64,000 bases of DNA, from positions 62,001 through 126,000 of the forward strand of contig NZ_CP116888.1 of the NCBI RefSeq assembly GCF_028421645.1, written 5' to 3'. The first letter of the stretch is position 1. Each line of letters starts with the position of its first letter. Made by a program: the position numbers and the translations under genes. The notes beneath the pieces are model-generated. The model did no database searches and was not told where the DNA came from. It worked only from the letters and a program-made list of their open reading frames with translations. Shown here one piece after another: positions 32,900 through 40,454 of this stretch. Source of the DNA: Aneurinibacillus sp. Ricciae_BoGa-3. Its GTDB lineage: Bacteria > Bacillota > Bacilli > Aneurinibacillales > Aneurinibacillaceae.

Positions 32900-33922
32900 G
32901 TGGAAAATCGTTATCGAATTGAAGACGAGTTTGCCATTCTTGAAGTGCCGTACAAAGGGAACATGGTAGAGATTCAAATTGACAAAGAAGACATCGGGAA
33001 AGTTTCTTCGATTTCAGGACGGTGGATTTTGCTAAAAAAAACGCCTGCTATCTTTTATATTGTGTGCAATCAAGACAAGACTATTTCTTTACACAAATTA
33101 TTGGTTGGAGCTACCAAAGAGGATAGCGTCTACTTCAAGGAAAAGACGTATACCAATCTATCAAAATCAAATCTAATGATAAACACCTATGAGACGGATG
33201 AAGCCTTTCGACAAAAACGAAAAGAAGCGTACCAGAACATGTCCGCGCAAGGAAAAGTGAATCTCCTTCGAGGCATACGGGATAATCGCTATTCAAAAGA
33301 ATGGTCAACCAAGCTCTCGGATAAAAAGAAGGGGAAACAAAATGCTTCATCAAAGCTTAACGAAAAAATCGTACGGAGAATCCGTGAAGAATATTCGTTG
33401 CACCAGGTTACACAACAAACGTTGGCAGAATACTATAAGGTAGGGCGTACAACAATCGGGGATATAGTCAACTACAGAACTTGGGCTGAAATTGGAGAAG
33501 ACCCGAAAAAGAATTATCGTATTTATGTTGAAAATCAAATCATAGACTTAGACTTAAGGGAAACACCGATTCAGGAGTATCTTTTTACCAATAAAGATAT
33601 TCTTCAACAGGATGTTGTCCTTCATGTAACCGCTACCCACTCCGAAGAATATATCTTTATACAAAAAATCGGGAAAATAAAGTTGTATGTAGAAGTGCGG
33701 GATAAAAACAAAGGATTTGTCCACAGTTTTGAGATTGTATTCCCTGAGTTTCTTACACCTATGAACATTCATAATTATGTCATTACCCATCGAAAACCTA
33801 CACGCTATATGCATCGACATGATATTCACTATTATATGTGCATTATTTCTACTTTCTTATTCGGGCAATCCGTGGCACAAGAAAAGACCCTCGAAAAATC
33901 AGGGTCTCTTTGTACTCCTTAA
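32900..33922 (+). CDS. HNH homing-endonuclease-like protein with lost nuclease residues
   Basis: 340 aa. The N-terminal 100 residues follow the layout of HNH homing enzymes: GRWILLKK, then ISLHKLLVG, then NLSKSNLMINT, but the usual DH...N catalytic residues are replaced (VYFKEKTYTN). Residues about 150-195 (KLNEKIVRRIREEYSLHQVT, LAEYYKVGRTTIGDIVNYRT) are an intact HTH of the type found in those enzymes. Likely a DNA-binding protein derived from one. I prefer GTG 32900, eight bases after GGAGG, over an ATG touching it. The C-terminus is not recognised. Confidence 0.55.
   Translation: MENRYRIEDEFAILEVPYKGNMVEIQIDKEDIGKVSSISGRWILLKKTPAIFYIVCNQDKTISLHKLLVGATKEDSVYFKEKTYTNLSKSNLMINTYETDEAFRQKRKEAYQNMSAQGKVNLLRGIRDNRYSKEWSTKLSDKKKGKQNASSKLNEKIVRRIREEYSLHQVTQQTLAEYYKVGRTTIGDIVNYRTWAEIGEDPKKNYRIYVENQIIDLDLRETPIQEYLFTNKDILQQDVVLHVTATHSEEYIFIQKIGKIKLYVEVRDKNKGFVHSFEIVFPEFLTPMNIHNYVITHRKPTRYMHRHDIHYYMCIISTFLFGQSVAQEKTLEKSGSLCTP
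33882..33913 (+). terminator. Terminator overlapping the 32900-33922 3' end
   Basis: AGACCCT/AGGGTCT hairpin with CTTTGT tail, inside the last codons of the gene. Confidence 0.6.
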
Positions 33923-33985
33923 TATTAAAAACGTATTTCATAAGTCCTAAGTCTGAATCAAACGCTATACGGTATTGACATAGAA

Positions 33986-34390
33986 CTAGCCGTTCCATCC
34001 TTGTCTACGTAATTTTTCTAACCAATCATGGTGTTTTCTCATACCCTCAAAATACGTGGGACCTTTCATGAAATCTAAACACTCCTTTTCGAAGGTACGC
34101 TGGTTTCTCGCCTTCGATTTAAAGGATAAATTTTTTACCCACTGCCCTTCACTTACGATTCGGACATCTCCGTTTTCTTGCAAATGAAACTGTATCCCGC
34201 CTACCAAGTGAAACGGAATGATGCGTGAATCCGTATCTTCTTCCACCCTTTCAACTTTAGAAACCACTTGCGGTTTTTCATCCTTTAATACAGATTTACG
34301 TTGTTTTTCGATTTCTTCATTTCTTTGTTTGTATTTTTTGTAGGCTCTCCAAACAAACCAGATAACCAGAACCAATACAATGAGTTTCAT
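33986..34390 (-). CDS. Membrane-anchored protein (134 aa)
   Basis: N-terminal anchor (residues 2-14, KLIVLVLVIWFVW) followed by a basic stretch and a soluble domain with RIIPFHLVGGIQFHL and KGPTYFEGMRKHHDWL. AAGGAGGAAAGAGG precedes the ATG. Not recognised. Confidence 0.65.
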   Translation of the reverse strand: MKLIVLVLVIWFVWRAYKKYKQRNEEIEKQRKSVLKDEKPQVVSKVERVEEDTDSRIIPFHLVGGIQFHLQENGDVRIVSEGQWVKNLSFKSKARNQRTFEKECLDFMKGPTYFEGMRKHHDWLEKLRRQGWNG

Positions 34391-34465
34391 CCTCTTTCCT
34401 CCTTACCGCTTCGAACAAAAACACCCAGGCATATTGCTAATATTTACACAGATAGTCATCCAATC

Positions 34466-34666
34466 TTATAACTTTTTCCCACACATTGGACAGTAATGAA
34501 CTTTTATCCTCAAATCACTAAAAGTCCCACAAATATTCAAACTAAATTGTTCATATTCAACATCATCAAGAATAAAAGCCTCATAATGTTGTTTGGTTCC
34601 ATCTGTTTTTACTTCCAACGGTAGATTTTCACCTGTAGCTTCGCTTAAATCACAGTATTTACACAT
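34466..34666 (-). CDS. Zinc-ribbon protein (66 aa)
   Basis: CKYC at 2-5 and CPMCGKKL at the C-terminus form a four-Cys zinc ribbon of the type common in Bacillus phage proteins. AAAGGAGGCGTGTAAGC precedes the ATG. Function unknown; class 2 promoter element at 34734-34745. Confidence 0.7.
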   Translation of the reverse strand: MCKYCDLSEATGENLPLEVKTDGTKQHYEAFILDDVEYEQFSLNICGTFSDLRIKVHYCPMCGKKL

Positions 34667-34714
34667 GCTTACACGCCTCCTTTAAAAAAATCTAATCCGT
34701 AGTTGATATGTATC

Positions 34715-34745
34715 TATATTACCTTCTCGTATCGTTTATAGTCAA
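34715..34745 (-). promoter_or_regulatory. Promoter with TTGACTATAAAC element
   Basis: Minus strand TTGACT-N18-TAATAT including the conserved 12-mer (34734-34745), toward the zinc-ribbon gene. Confidence 0.6.
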
Positions 34746-34779
34746 CAATAACACCCCGTTGTATGAGGTGTTATTGTTT
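34744..34779 (-). terminator. Hairpin after 34788-35681
   Basis: AATAACACC/GGTGTTATT stem directly after the 297-aa gene; the T tail is short, so termination is less certain. Confidence 0.45.
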
Positions 34780-34787
34780 GTCCTTTA

Positions 34788-35681
34788 CTATACGGTTGTT
34801 TTTGTTTTTTGACTATTATCATTTGTATCACTCGCAACGTGTTGTTTGAGTGGTTTCATGACATCTTCCGTACTAATCAATGGATTGATAAGGCTTAGTA
34901 GTCTCTTTTGTTCACCGAGTAATTTTTCCTTGCCTTCTGGTGAACGCAACCAACTTTGTACCGCCATAAATTTTTCAAAACCCTCTTCGTTCTTTTCAAT
35001 TTTTAACTCCTTCCATTTTTTCTCCATCAAAATTTGATTTGCCTGTTCAATTACCCGTTTTTTCAAAGGGGGGATATGCTCCACAATTTTTTCCTTGTGA
35101 AGTTGTTGAATAACAGGGATATGATTCACAATGTCGATTACCATACCGTTTAATGAAAGGTGACCCAATCCAGGTAGGGCGACATCCCAATCTTGTTTTC
35201 GCTTCTCCCATTGTCTTTTCGTAATCGTTTCAGGTCTGTTTGTCTGGTTTTGATAATGATAGTCGCTAATCAGCTCAAGAGCTTCCCACGCTTTGCGGTA
35301 CTCCTGATGCTGGCATAGAAACACCGCCAAAAGTTTTCTCTTCATAGGGTATACAACCATACGACAATCAAAATTGGCATCCAAATCAAAGGTTTCGCCT
35401 GCTTTAAACTTTCTGTGTTCTCGATGTAAATCACAATAGGCTTCTGAAACCACCGCACAGTCCATATCAACTTGTTTTTCCCCATACTTATCTTTTACTG
35501 CCTGTTCTCCCTGTAGTGTAACCGTATCTATCATGTCGGTGATTCGCTCTGCTACGAGACGTTCACATATTTCAACAGCCACTTCTTGCATTTTGGTTCG
35601 TAACTCCATCGAAAATGCCTGTAGTTCATCTAACGAAAGTTTTCTTTTGAAAATATAGCCATCTGTTATGACGGTACTCAT
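34788..35681 (-). CDS. Unknown 297-aa protein
   Basis: Not recognised. Helical, with a Cys/His cluster around residues 74-88 (DMDCAVVSEAYCDLHREHRK) and another near 120-126 (FLCQHQ) that could bind metal. AAAGGTGGACGAAC precedes the ATG. Stands alone. Confidence 0.65.
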   Translation of the reverse strand: MSTVITDGYIFKRKLSLDELQAFSMELRTKMQEVAVEICERLVAERITDMIDTVTLQGEQAVKDKYGEKQVDMDCAVVSEAYCDLHREHRKFKAGETFDLDANFDCRMVVYPMKRKLLAVFLCQHQEYRKAWEALELISDYHYQNQTNRPETITKRQWEKRKQDWDVALPGLGHLSLNGMVIDIVNHIPVIQQLHKEKIVEHIPPLKKRVIEQANQILMEKKWKELKIEKNEEGFEKFMAVQSWLRSPEGKEKLLGEQKRLLSLINPLISTEDVMKPLKQHVASDTNDNSQKTKTTV

Positions 35682-35943
35682 GTTCGTCCACCTTTCTTAG
35701 GATAAGCCCTGTTATATCTAGCTCTGCCACCTTGTTCTTTGGTTCTCCTATATTATAGAAATCCGAAAAAAAATAAATGAATCGAAGAATGATAAGCGGT
35801 TAATTTACCGTATAATGAGTGAGAAAGAACGGATAATGTGCATCCTTCGTTATCGAATATTTAGCACTTCCGTAAGTAGAATATAAGAAGTTTCATAAGT
35901 CAGGTTTTATATAAAACGTTCATCAGGCAGAATCATTAATGAA

Positions 35944-36150
35944 TCTCCCACCACTTAGCAAAGCTTGAAGTGTGGGTTTCTTCTCTTTCAAGTCAAGAAG
36001 TTCCTGAAAGACCATTCGGTCTTTTGCTTTCACGAAGAAAGAGAATCTTCTCGTCTCTATAAGAAGCAACATCTCTCGATGGGTGGATTCGCACCTTCTA
36101 CTACTCCCCGACTATGCGGGTCGTAGATACTTTGGAATCCCTTTTAATTA
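35944..36150 (-). ncRNA. Orphan IS200/IS605-type omegaRNA-like element (no tnpB)
   Basis: On the minus strand the region contains hairpins CCCGCATAG(T)CGGG and GGTGCGAATCCACC, a GACCGAATGGTC hairpin, and ends with the CCCACACTT/AAGTGGTGGG hairpin followed by AGATTC (35947-35976). This layout resembles the right-end/omegaRNA of IS605-family elements, where TnpB guide RNA ends just before the guide. No tnpA or tnpB is present. The rest of the 598-base gap (35,682-36,280) holds only the terminator at 36178. Identification rests on remembered structure, not a search. Confidence 0.45.
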
Positions 36151-36177
36151 ACATGTAACGTTCTAATTAAAACAAAA

Positions 36178-36215
36178 GCGAGATTTCCCACCTCTTGGGT
36201 TAGGTCTCGCTTTTT
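36178..36215 (-). terminator. Terminator after 36281-36652
   Basis: GCGAGA/TCTCGC hairpin with T tails on both strands. Confidence 0.7.
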
Positions 36216-36280
36216 ACATAGTAGTTCCTGTTAGATATCAAATGGTTTGTTCATTTGCGATTATCCGCTAACAGTCAAAA

Positions 36281-36652
36281 TCAAACCTGTAACGTTTTGG
36301 GGTAGTCATCAACCCATTTTTCATATTCATAGTTTCTTGAAGCCTCTAATCCATCATTAGAATCCCAAAACTTTAATTGGCTTAATAGGTAATCCATTTG
36401 CCCATCATTCGTTGGAAGCGGTAAAATTAACGGGCATTTGCTCCATTTATCAAAACAATCGACATGGTCAATCGCAATCTTCCCATTAAGGTACGAGTAA
36501 GAAGCTCCTACACTATTTGGGTCATGCGGAGAACAAAATCCACCGATTACGTTCTGCCCTGTTACCGTTACAAAATCGTACAAGTCACCAATTTCCAGTT
36601 CGATGGTATAGCCCGCTTGTTTGAGCCTTTCGATAATCGTTTTTATGTTCAT
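36281..36652 (-). CDS. Unknown 123-aa protein
   Basis: Alpha/beta protein beginning MNIKTIIERLKQAGYTIELE with a Trp-rich C-terminus. Resembles small immunity or phage-type proteins in composition, but not recognised. Weak ribosome site (AGGAGGTTAGCTAAGAT). Confidence 0.65.
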   Translation of the reverse strand: MNIKTIIERLKQAGYTIELEIGDLYDFVTVTGQNVIGGFCSPHDPNSVGASYSYLNGKIAIDHVDCFDKWSKCPLILPLPTNDGQMDYLLSQLKFWDSNDGLEASRNYEYEKWVDDYPKTLQV

Positions 36653-36714
36653 ATCTTAGCTAACCTCCTGCTGTAAGTAATAAACCTTAACTCAATTTTC
36701 TATGATTATTTGAC

Positions 36715-36900
36715 TTATATGGCATCGTAGATATTTCTTATTTCTACGCATAATTGAAAGGCTTTCTGTAATTTTTCTTGGGCTAATGAATGTGCGTCCG
36801 TATCCCTATCATTCTCATGCAAACTTTTTGCATGACCGACAAGTTTCTGTATTTCATTCACTTTTTCCAGGATGATTTTTGTGTTACCCCTTGCTTTCAT
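36715..36900 (-). CDS. Small helical protein (61 aa)
   Basis: Charged helices (ILEKVNEIQKLVGHAKSLHE); AGAGGTGAAAGT precedes the ATG. Not recognised. Confidence 0.6.
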   Translation of the reverse strand: MKARGNTKIILEKVNEIQKLVGHAKSLHENDRDTDAHSLAQEKLQKAFQLCVEIRNIYDAI

Positions 36901-37033
36901 ACTTTCACCTCTTTTGCATCCAAATTTACCTTCATTGCCACGATATTCTGTATTTATTCCACCCTACCTCACACATTTCTCTTTCGTTTAGCACCTCTTA
37001 GAGATTGTTTAAATTGAACAAGAAGAAGGCTAA

Positions 37034-38179
37034 TTATAACTTGATGTCTTTCCAATCAACTTTTTGCATAACCTTCTTTTCTTTTGGTACATATTTGTAC
37101 CCCATGCCTTCGTACGTTCTCTTTTTGATATCCTCACGAAGATGGTCTCGCACATAATTAACGATAAATCCATCTACCTTCATGTTAATGATTTTCACAA
37201 AATCCTTTTGCAAATTCGGGTCAGCAAAATAATTCGTTAAGATGCTTCGGTCAAACCGTTTACGTTTTTCAATTCCCTTACTAAGCTCTAACCTTCGTAT
37301 TTGACCAAGCAAGGACACAAAGACTTCCAAGATACGATAAAGATTTGCCCCATATTTTCTATCCGTTGTCTCGTACTGCTCAACTTGCCCCTTTTTCTTC
37401 ACTTGGAAAGTTGGTTGACTCGTCAATATTTCGTAAATGGCTTTTACATCATCATGGAACCACTCGTTATTCCATAAGGTTTTATACGTTCCTTTAGCAC
37501 TCCCCGCTACTATCCGATAGGATTCTAAATCATTGCCTTTTGTATAAATATTTAACGCATGAAACATGCTGTACTCTGGAAGAGCCATCTTTGTCGCAAA
37601 CAACAGCCGATACCGATGATACAAACCAAGTTGAAAACCTCTGTCCATATATTTGCGAGTTCCTTCGTTATCGACAAACTTCCATGAATTATAAATCATC
37701 ATGGCGTTAATCCATTCTCTATCATTGAGTGGTGGATAAACCTTCACGAGAATATCGATGTCAGGGACTTCATCATTACAAAACATCCTCTTAAACCCAT
37801 CTAAAAGTTCTAATTTCGAATCATGATTTTCAAATTTACCGTCACAGGAAGCGGCAATAGGCATCAATTCATAGCCAAAGGAAATCCCTTTCTTTGTCAT
37901 CCCGTCCATTTCGGTCTGATTTTGCTTGATTTCCTTCACAATGCTTCTGGCTTCTTTCACAAGCAAATCGTCCGAATTAACTTTGATACCGTTCATCTTC
38001 CGTTGCTTAATCTTCATAATAGTTTCCGCAAGTTTGGAATCTGAGTTGAAGAGTTGTAGCACCATAGGTGAAAGATTGTATCCTACCTGTAAGCGCTGAC
38101 TCATTTCTTTTGCATTCACTTTATATAATTTGTATTGTTTTTGAAGTTGGTGGTCAATCATGGTATGGAGGTATTGCAT
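37034..38179 (-). CDS. Unknown 381-aa protein
   Basis: Large basic helical protein with no membrane segment (NSDSKLAETIMKIKQRKMNG; C-terminal RDHLREDIKKRTYEGMGYK). Not recognised. GAGGGACAGACG precedes the ATG. Driven by a class 1 promoter. Confidence 0.7.
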   Translation of the reverse strand: MQYLHTMIDHQLQKQYKLYKVNAKEMSQRLQVGYNLSPMVLQLFNSDSKLAETIMKIKQRKMNGIKVNSDDLLVKEARSIVKEIKQNQTEMDGMTKKGISFGYELMPIAASCDGKFENHDSKLELLDGFKRMFCNDEVPDIDILVKVYPPLNDREWINAMMIYNSWKFVDNEGTRKYMDRGFQLGLYHRYRLLFATKMALPEYSMFHALNIYTKGNDLESYRIVAGSAKGTYKTLWNNEWFHDDVKAIYEILTSQPTFQVKKKGQVEQYETTDRKYGANLYRILEVFVSLLGQIRRLELSKGIEKRKRFDRSILTNYFADPNLQKDFVKIINMKVDGFIVNYVRDHLREDIKKRTYEGMGYKYVPKEKKVMQKVDWKDIKL

Positions 38180-38233
38180 CGTCTGTCCCTCTTTTCTCTA
38201 TGTATTGTCTGTTATTCCAATTTTATCACATAC

Positions 38234-38274
38234 AAAATATGTTGTATATATCATTGTGTAATTTATTTTTTACA
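38234..38274 (-). promoter_or_regulatory. Class 1 palindromic promoter
   Basis: TGTAAT-N6-TTTACA (38257-38274); minus strand ATTACA-N17-TATTTT (38234-38239) toward the 381-aa gene. Confidence 0.65.
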
Positions 38275-38397
38275 TTTCAGACATACAGAAATTGAGATAC
38301 AAGAGGTTGAACAAGGGTAAAACGTGTATTCGATTGACGCTAAAGCCCAGGCATTTTAAAATAGAATTAACAAAACGGAGAGGAAAGGAGGAGAAAA

Positions 38398-39060
38398 TTG
38401 AGCAAGGAAAATCGATACAGACTCAAGTTCTACCTAAACGCCCGACATTTTCTAAATGAAAATGGAAAATCATCGGAGATTTCCCCTCATACCTGGGAGG
38501 TTGGCTTGTTTATTCTCAAACAGGATGAAGAGAAAACGTTTAGGGAAGTCGAAAAAAAAATAGAAGCCTTCTTTGACAACTTTGATAATCAACTGATTAA
38601 CGACATTCCTCCTTTCAATCTGCTTAATCCCACAACCGAAAACATCGGTAAGGTCTTCTACAAGCAACTGTCAAATATTCTTAGTGAATATGGACGGGTA
38701 CTTGAAACATTACAAATTAGCGAAAATCCCACACGAACCTATATCGTAAATGAATATGAAAGTTATTTTCATGACTTACGAAAACAAGTCGAGGCAGATA
38801 TAGAACGATATAAAATCAATCAAGACAAACAGGAAGAGTTGACTCCCCCACTAACTTCCGAAAACAAAGATAAAAAAGGAGTTCCTCCCGCCTCAATCAT
38901 CGAGAGCAAAAAGGAATTTGAGTATTCTTTATATGAAGATTCTCGCCAAACGAAGCGAGAAAGGATAAGACGAAAACGAAACAAGAAGGTTAAAATTGGA
39001 ATTGGAGTTGCTACCGCCGTTACCATCGGTATTGTCGTGGCATCCAAAACATATCTATAA
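38398..39060 (+). CDS. 6-pyruvoyl-tetrahydropterin-synthase-related protein of the XrtG locus
   Basis: 220 aa. RLKFYLNARHFLNENGK (residues 8-24) and SPHTWEVGLF (29-38) keep the His pair of the pterin-synthase fold (His17, His31), matching the PTPS-related domain known next to exosortase G. A Lys/Arg-rich linker and a C-terminal membrane helix (199-216) anchor it. TTG start after AAAGGAGGAGAAAA. In this locus type the protein's role is unknown. The membrane helix contains GIGVAT, as does the sorted substrate. Confidence 0.7.
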   Translation: MSKENRYRLKFYLNARHFLNENGKSSEISPHTWEVGLFILKQDEEKTFREVEKKIEAFFDNFDNQLINDIPPFNLLNPTTENIGKVFYKQLSNILSEYGRVLETLQISENPTRTYIVNEYESYFHDLRKQVEADIERYKINQDKQEELTPPLTSENKDKKGVPPASIIESKKEFEYSLYEDSRQTKRERIRRKRNKKVKIGIGVATAVTIGIVVASKTYL

Positions 39061-39178
39061 GGGCTATATCATTTAACAGGTTGCGAAAGCACACAACAGA
39101 ACAAATCAGCAGGATAGAAAATCATTTCTTCCTTATTTGTTTTGCTCGCATTCCTAAATGATATAGCCCTTTTTGTTT
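39059..39178 (+). promoter_or_regulatory. Long hairpin / terminator between XrtG-locus genes
   Basis: AAGGGCTATATCATTT (39059-39074) pairs perfectly with AAATGATATAGCCCTT (39155-39170), followed by TTTTG. The 80-base loop has inner arms AACAAAT/ATTTGTT. It could act as a terminator or attenuator controlling the substrate, XrtG and glycosyltransferase genes downstream. Confidence 0.65.
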
Positions 39179-39217
39179 TGCTTAAAATCACAAATATTTG
39201 AGGAGGAAATAGAAGAT

Positions 39218-39868
39218 ATGAAAAAATTCACAACGAAAATGGCAGGTGTTGCCTTCTTATTAACAAGTCTAAGCTTTACGAGTGTACAAGCGGATGTTAC
39301 ACAAGCCACTCAACAAGTAAATCAGCCAGAAACGGGAATTGGAGGGTTTATCCATCATCTGTTGGGCGGGATTTTAGATACACACGAAGATACCCCTTCC
39401 ATCCAGGCTAAACCAACGCCTACTCCTTCCCTTTCCAATTGGGGAATGGATTCGAATAATCTGCACCTTTACTTTAAAGGGGAAGATAAAATCCCAACGA
39501 ACTATCAAACTTCTCATAACATAGATACCGAATATGGACGCATGACGTTAGATTCCCAACGGCAAGGCAATCAAAATGAAGTCATTAATACATTAAAAGA
39601 TGCCAACGGTAAGGTGGTCTATACCGAGCCTACAAAAGTAACGGATAGCAAAAGTTTTCAAGCAGACATCCCATTTGACCACATCACACATTCCGCTTCT
39701 TCTGGATTTGAGTTGAAAATCAAGGATTGTAATGATAAACAAACCCCTCCTGTTGTTATCTCCACAGCAAACACCGTTCCGAGCTTTACCGTTTACGGCA
39801 TAGGGGTCGCTACCATTGGTGCTGGATTCATCCTTGCAAAACGACGTAAAAAAGGAGGCGTTTGCTAA
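39218..39868 (+). CDS. Secreted XrtG substrate with C-terminal sorting signal
   Basis: 216 aa. Sec signal peptide (residues 1-25, KKFTTKMAGVAFLLTSLSF, cleavage after VQA). A Pro/Thr linker and a beta-rich middle follow. The C-terminus has the tripartite sorting layout: PSFTVYGIG, a hydrophobic helix (about 191-207) and RRKK, as in Firmicu-CTERM proteins processed by XrtG. ATG 39218 follows TGAGGAGGAAATAGAAGAT. It is the only such substrate I found in the window and ends four bases before xrtG. Confidence 0.75.
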   Translation: MKKFTTKMAGVAFLLTSLSFTSVQADVTQATQQVNQPETGIGGFIHHLLGGILDTHEDTPSIQAKPTPTPSLSNWGMDSNNLHLYFKGEDKIPTNYQTSHNIDTEYGRMTLDSQRQGNQNEVINTLKDANGKVVYTEPTKVTDSKSFQADIPFDHITHSASSGFELKIKDCNDKQTPPVVISTANTVPSFTVYGIGVATIGAGFILAKRRKKGGVC

Positions 39869-39872
39869 ATCC

Positions 39873-40454
39873 ATGATGATAGTAACTCTCTTTGCCTTAG
39901 TTTTGTGGGGAGCCTTTACCTATGCGCTTCACAAACGGGGATTGAATTTTTTCACTTTTTTAATGGGGAGTATCGGAACCTTTCTTTTCACCGTTGCCCT
40001 TCTACGAGATGCGCTTTATAACGTATTTGTCAAAGTGCTCATGACGATTCTTTCTCTTATCGGAAACCTCACACATACATTTGAAAGTTATATCGGAGCC
40101 AATTCCATTACCGTTTTTCATAAAACGGATGCCCTCTCCTTTTTCATTAGTTACGAATGTTCGGGTGTCATTGAGTTTCTAGTTTTTGCTAGTCTTCTAT
40201 TGTTTTTCCCCACCTATTCCCGAATCAAAAAGACAAAACTTCTCTTGATTGGCTTTTTCAGTATTCTTGGTAGTAACCTCTTGCGTTTGCTATTCATTAT
40301 TTACACCGACAAAATTTTTGGTAATGGCTCTTTCTTCTTGAGCCATATGGTTATCGGTCGTTTAATCTATTTCGCTTTAATCATCGCCTTATACTACCTG
40401 GTATTTACAAAACCTCATGTTGAGTTAAGAAAGGAACGAACATCTCATGCTTAG
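39873..40454 (+). CDS. xrtG: Exosortase G family transpeptidase
   Basis: 193-aa multi-pass membrane protein with the exosortase triad Cys96 (SYECSGVIEF), Arg138 (SNLLRLLF) and His158 (LSHMVIGRL). The family recognises C-terminal sorting signals, cleaves them and probably attaches the protein to a membrane or envelope acceptor. GGAGG lies 14 bases before ATG-ATG. The end overlaps the glycosyltransferase start by eight bases, so the two are translationally coupled. Confidence 0.85.
   Translation: MMIVTLFALVLWGAFTYALHKRGLNFFTFLMGSIGTFLFTVALLRDALYNVFVKVLMTILSLIGNLTHTFESYIGANSITVFHKTDALSFFISYECSGVIEFLVFASLLLFFPTYSRIKKTKLLLIGFFSILGSNLLRLLFIIYTDKIFGNGSFFLSHMVIGRLIYFALIIALYYLVFTKPHVELRKERTSHA

Noticed and set aside
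35944..36215. CRISPR-like or tRNA-like reading of the hairpin-rich gap
   Set aside because: No regularly spaced direct repeats and no tRNA cloverleaf with conserved TTC loop; the IS605 omegaRNA interpretation fits better.
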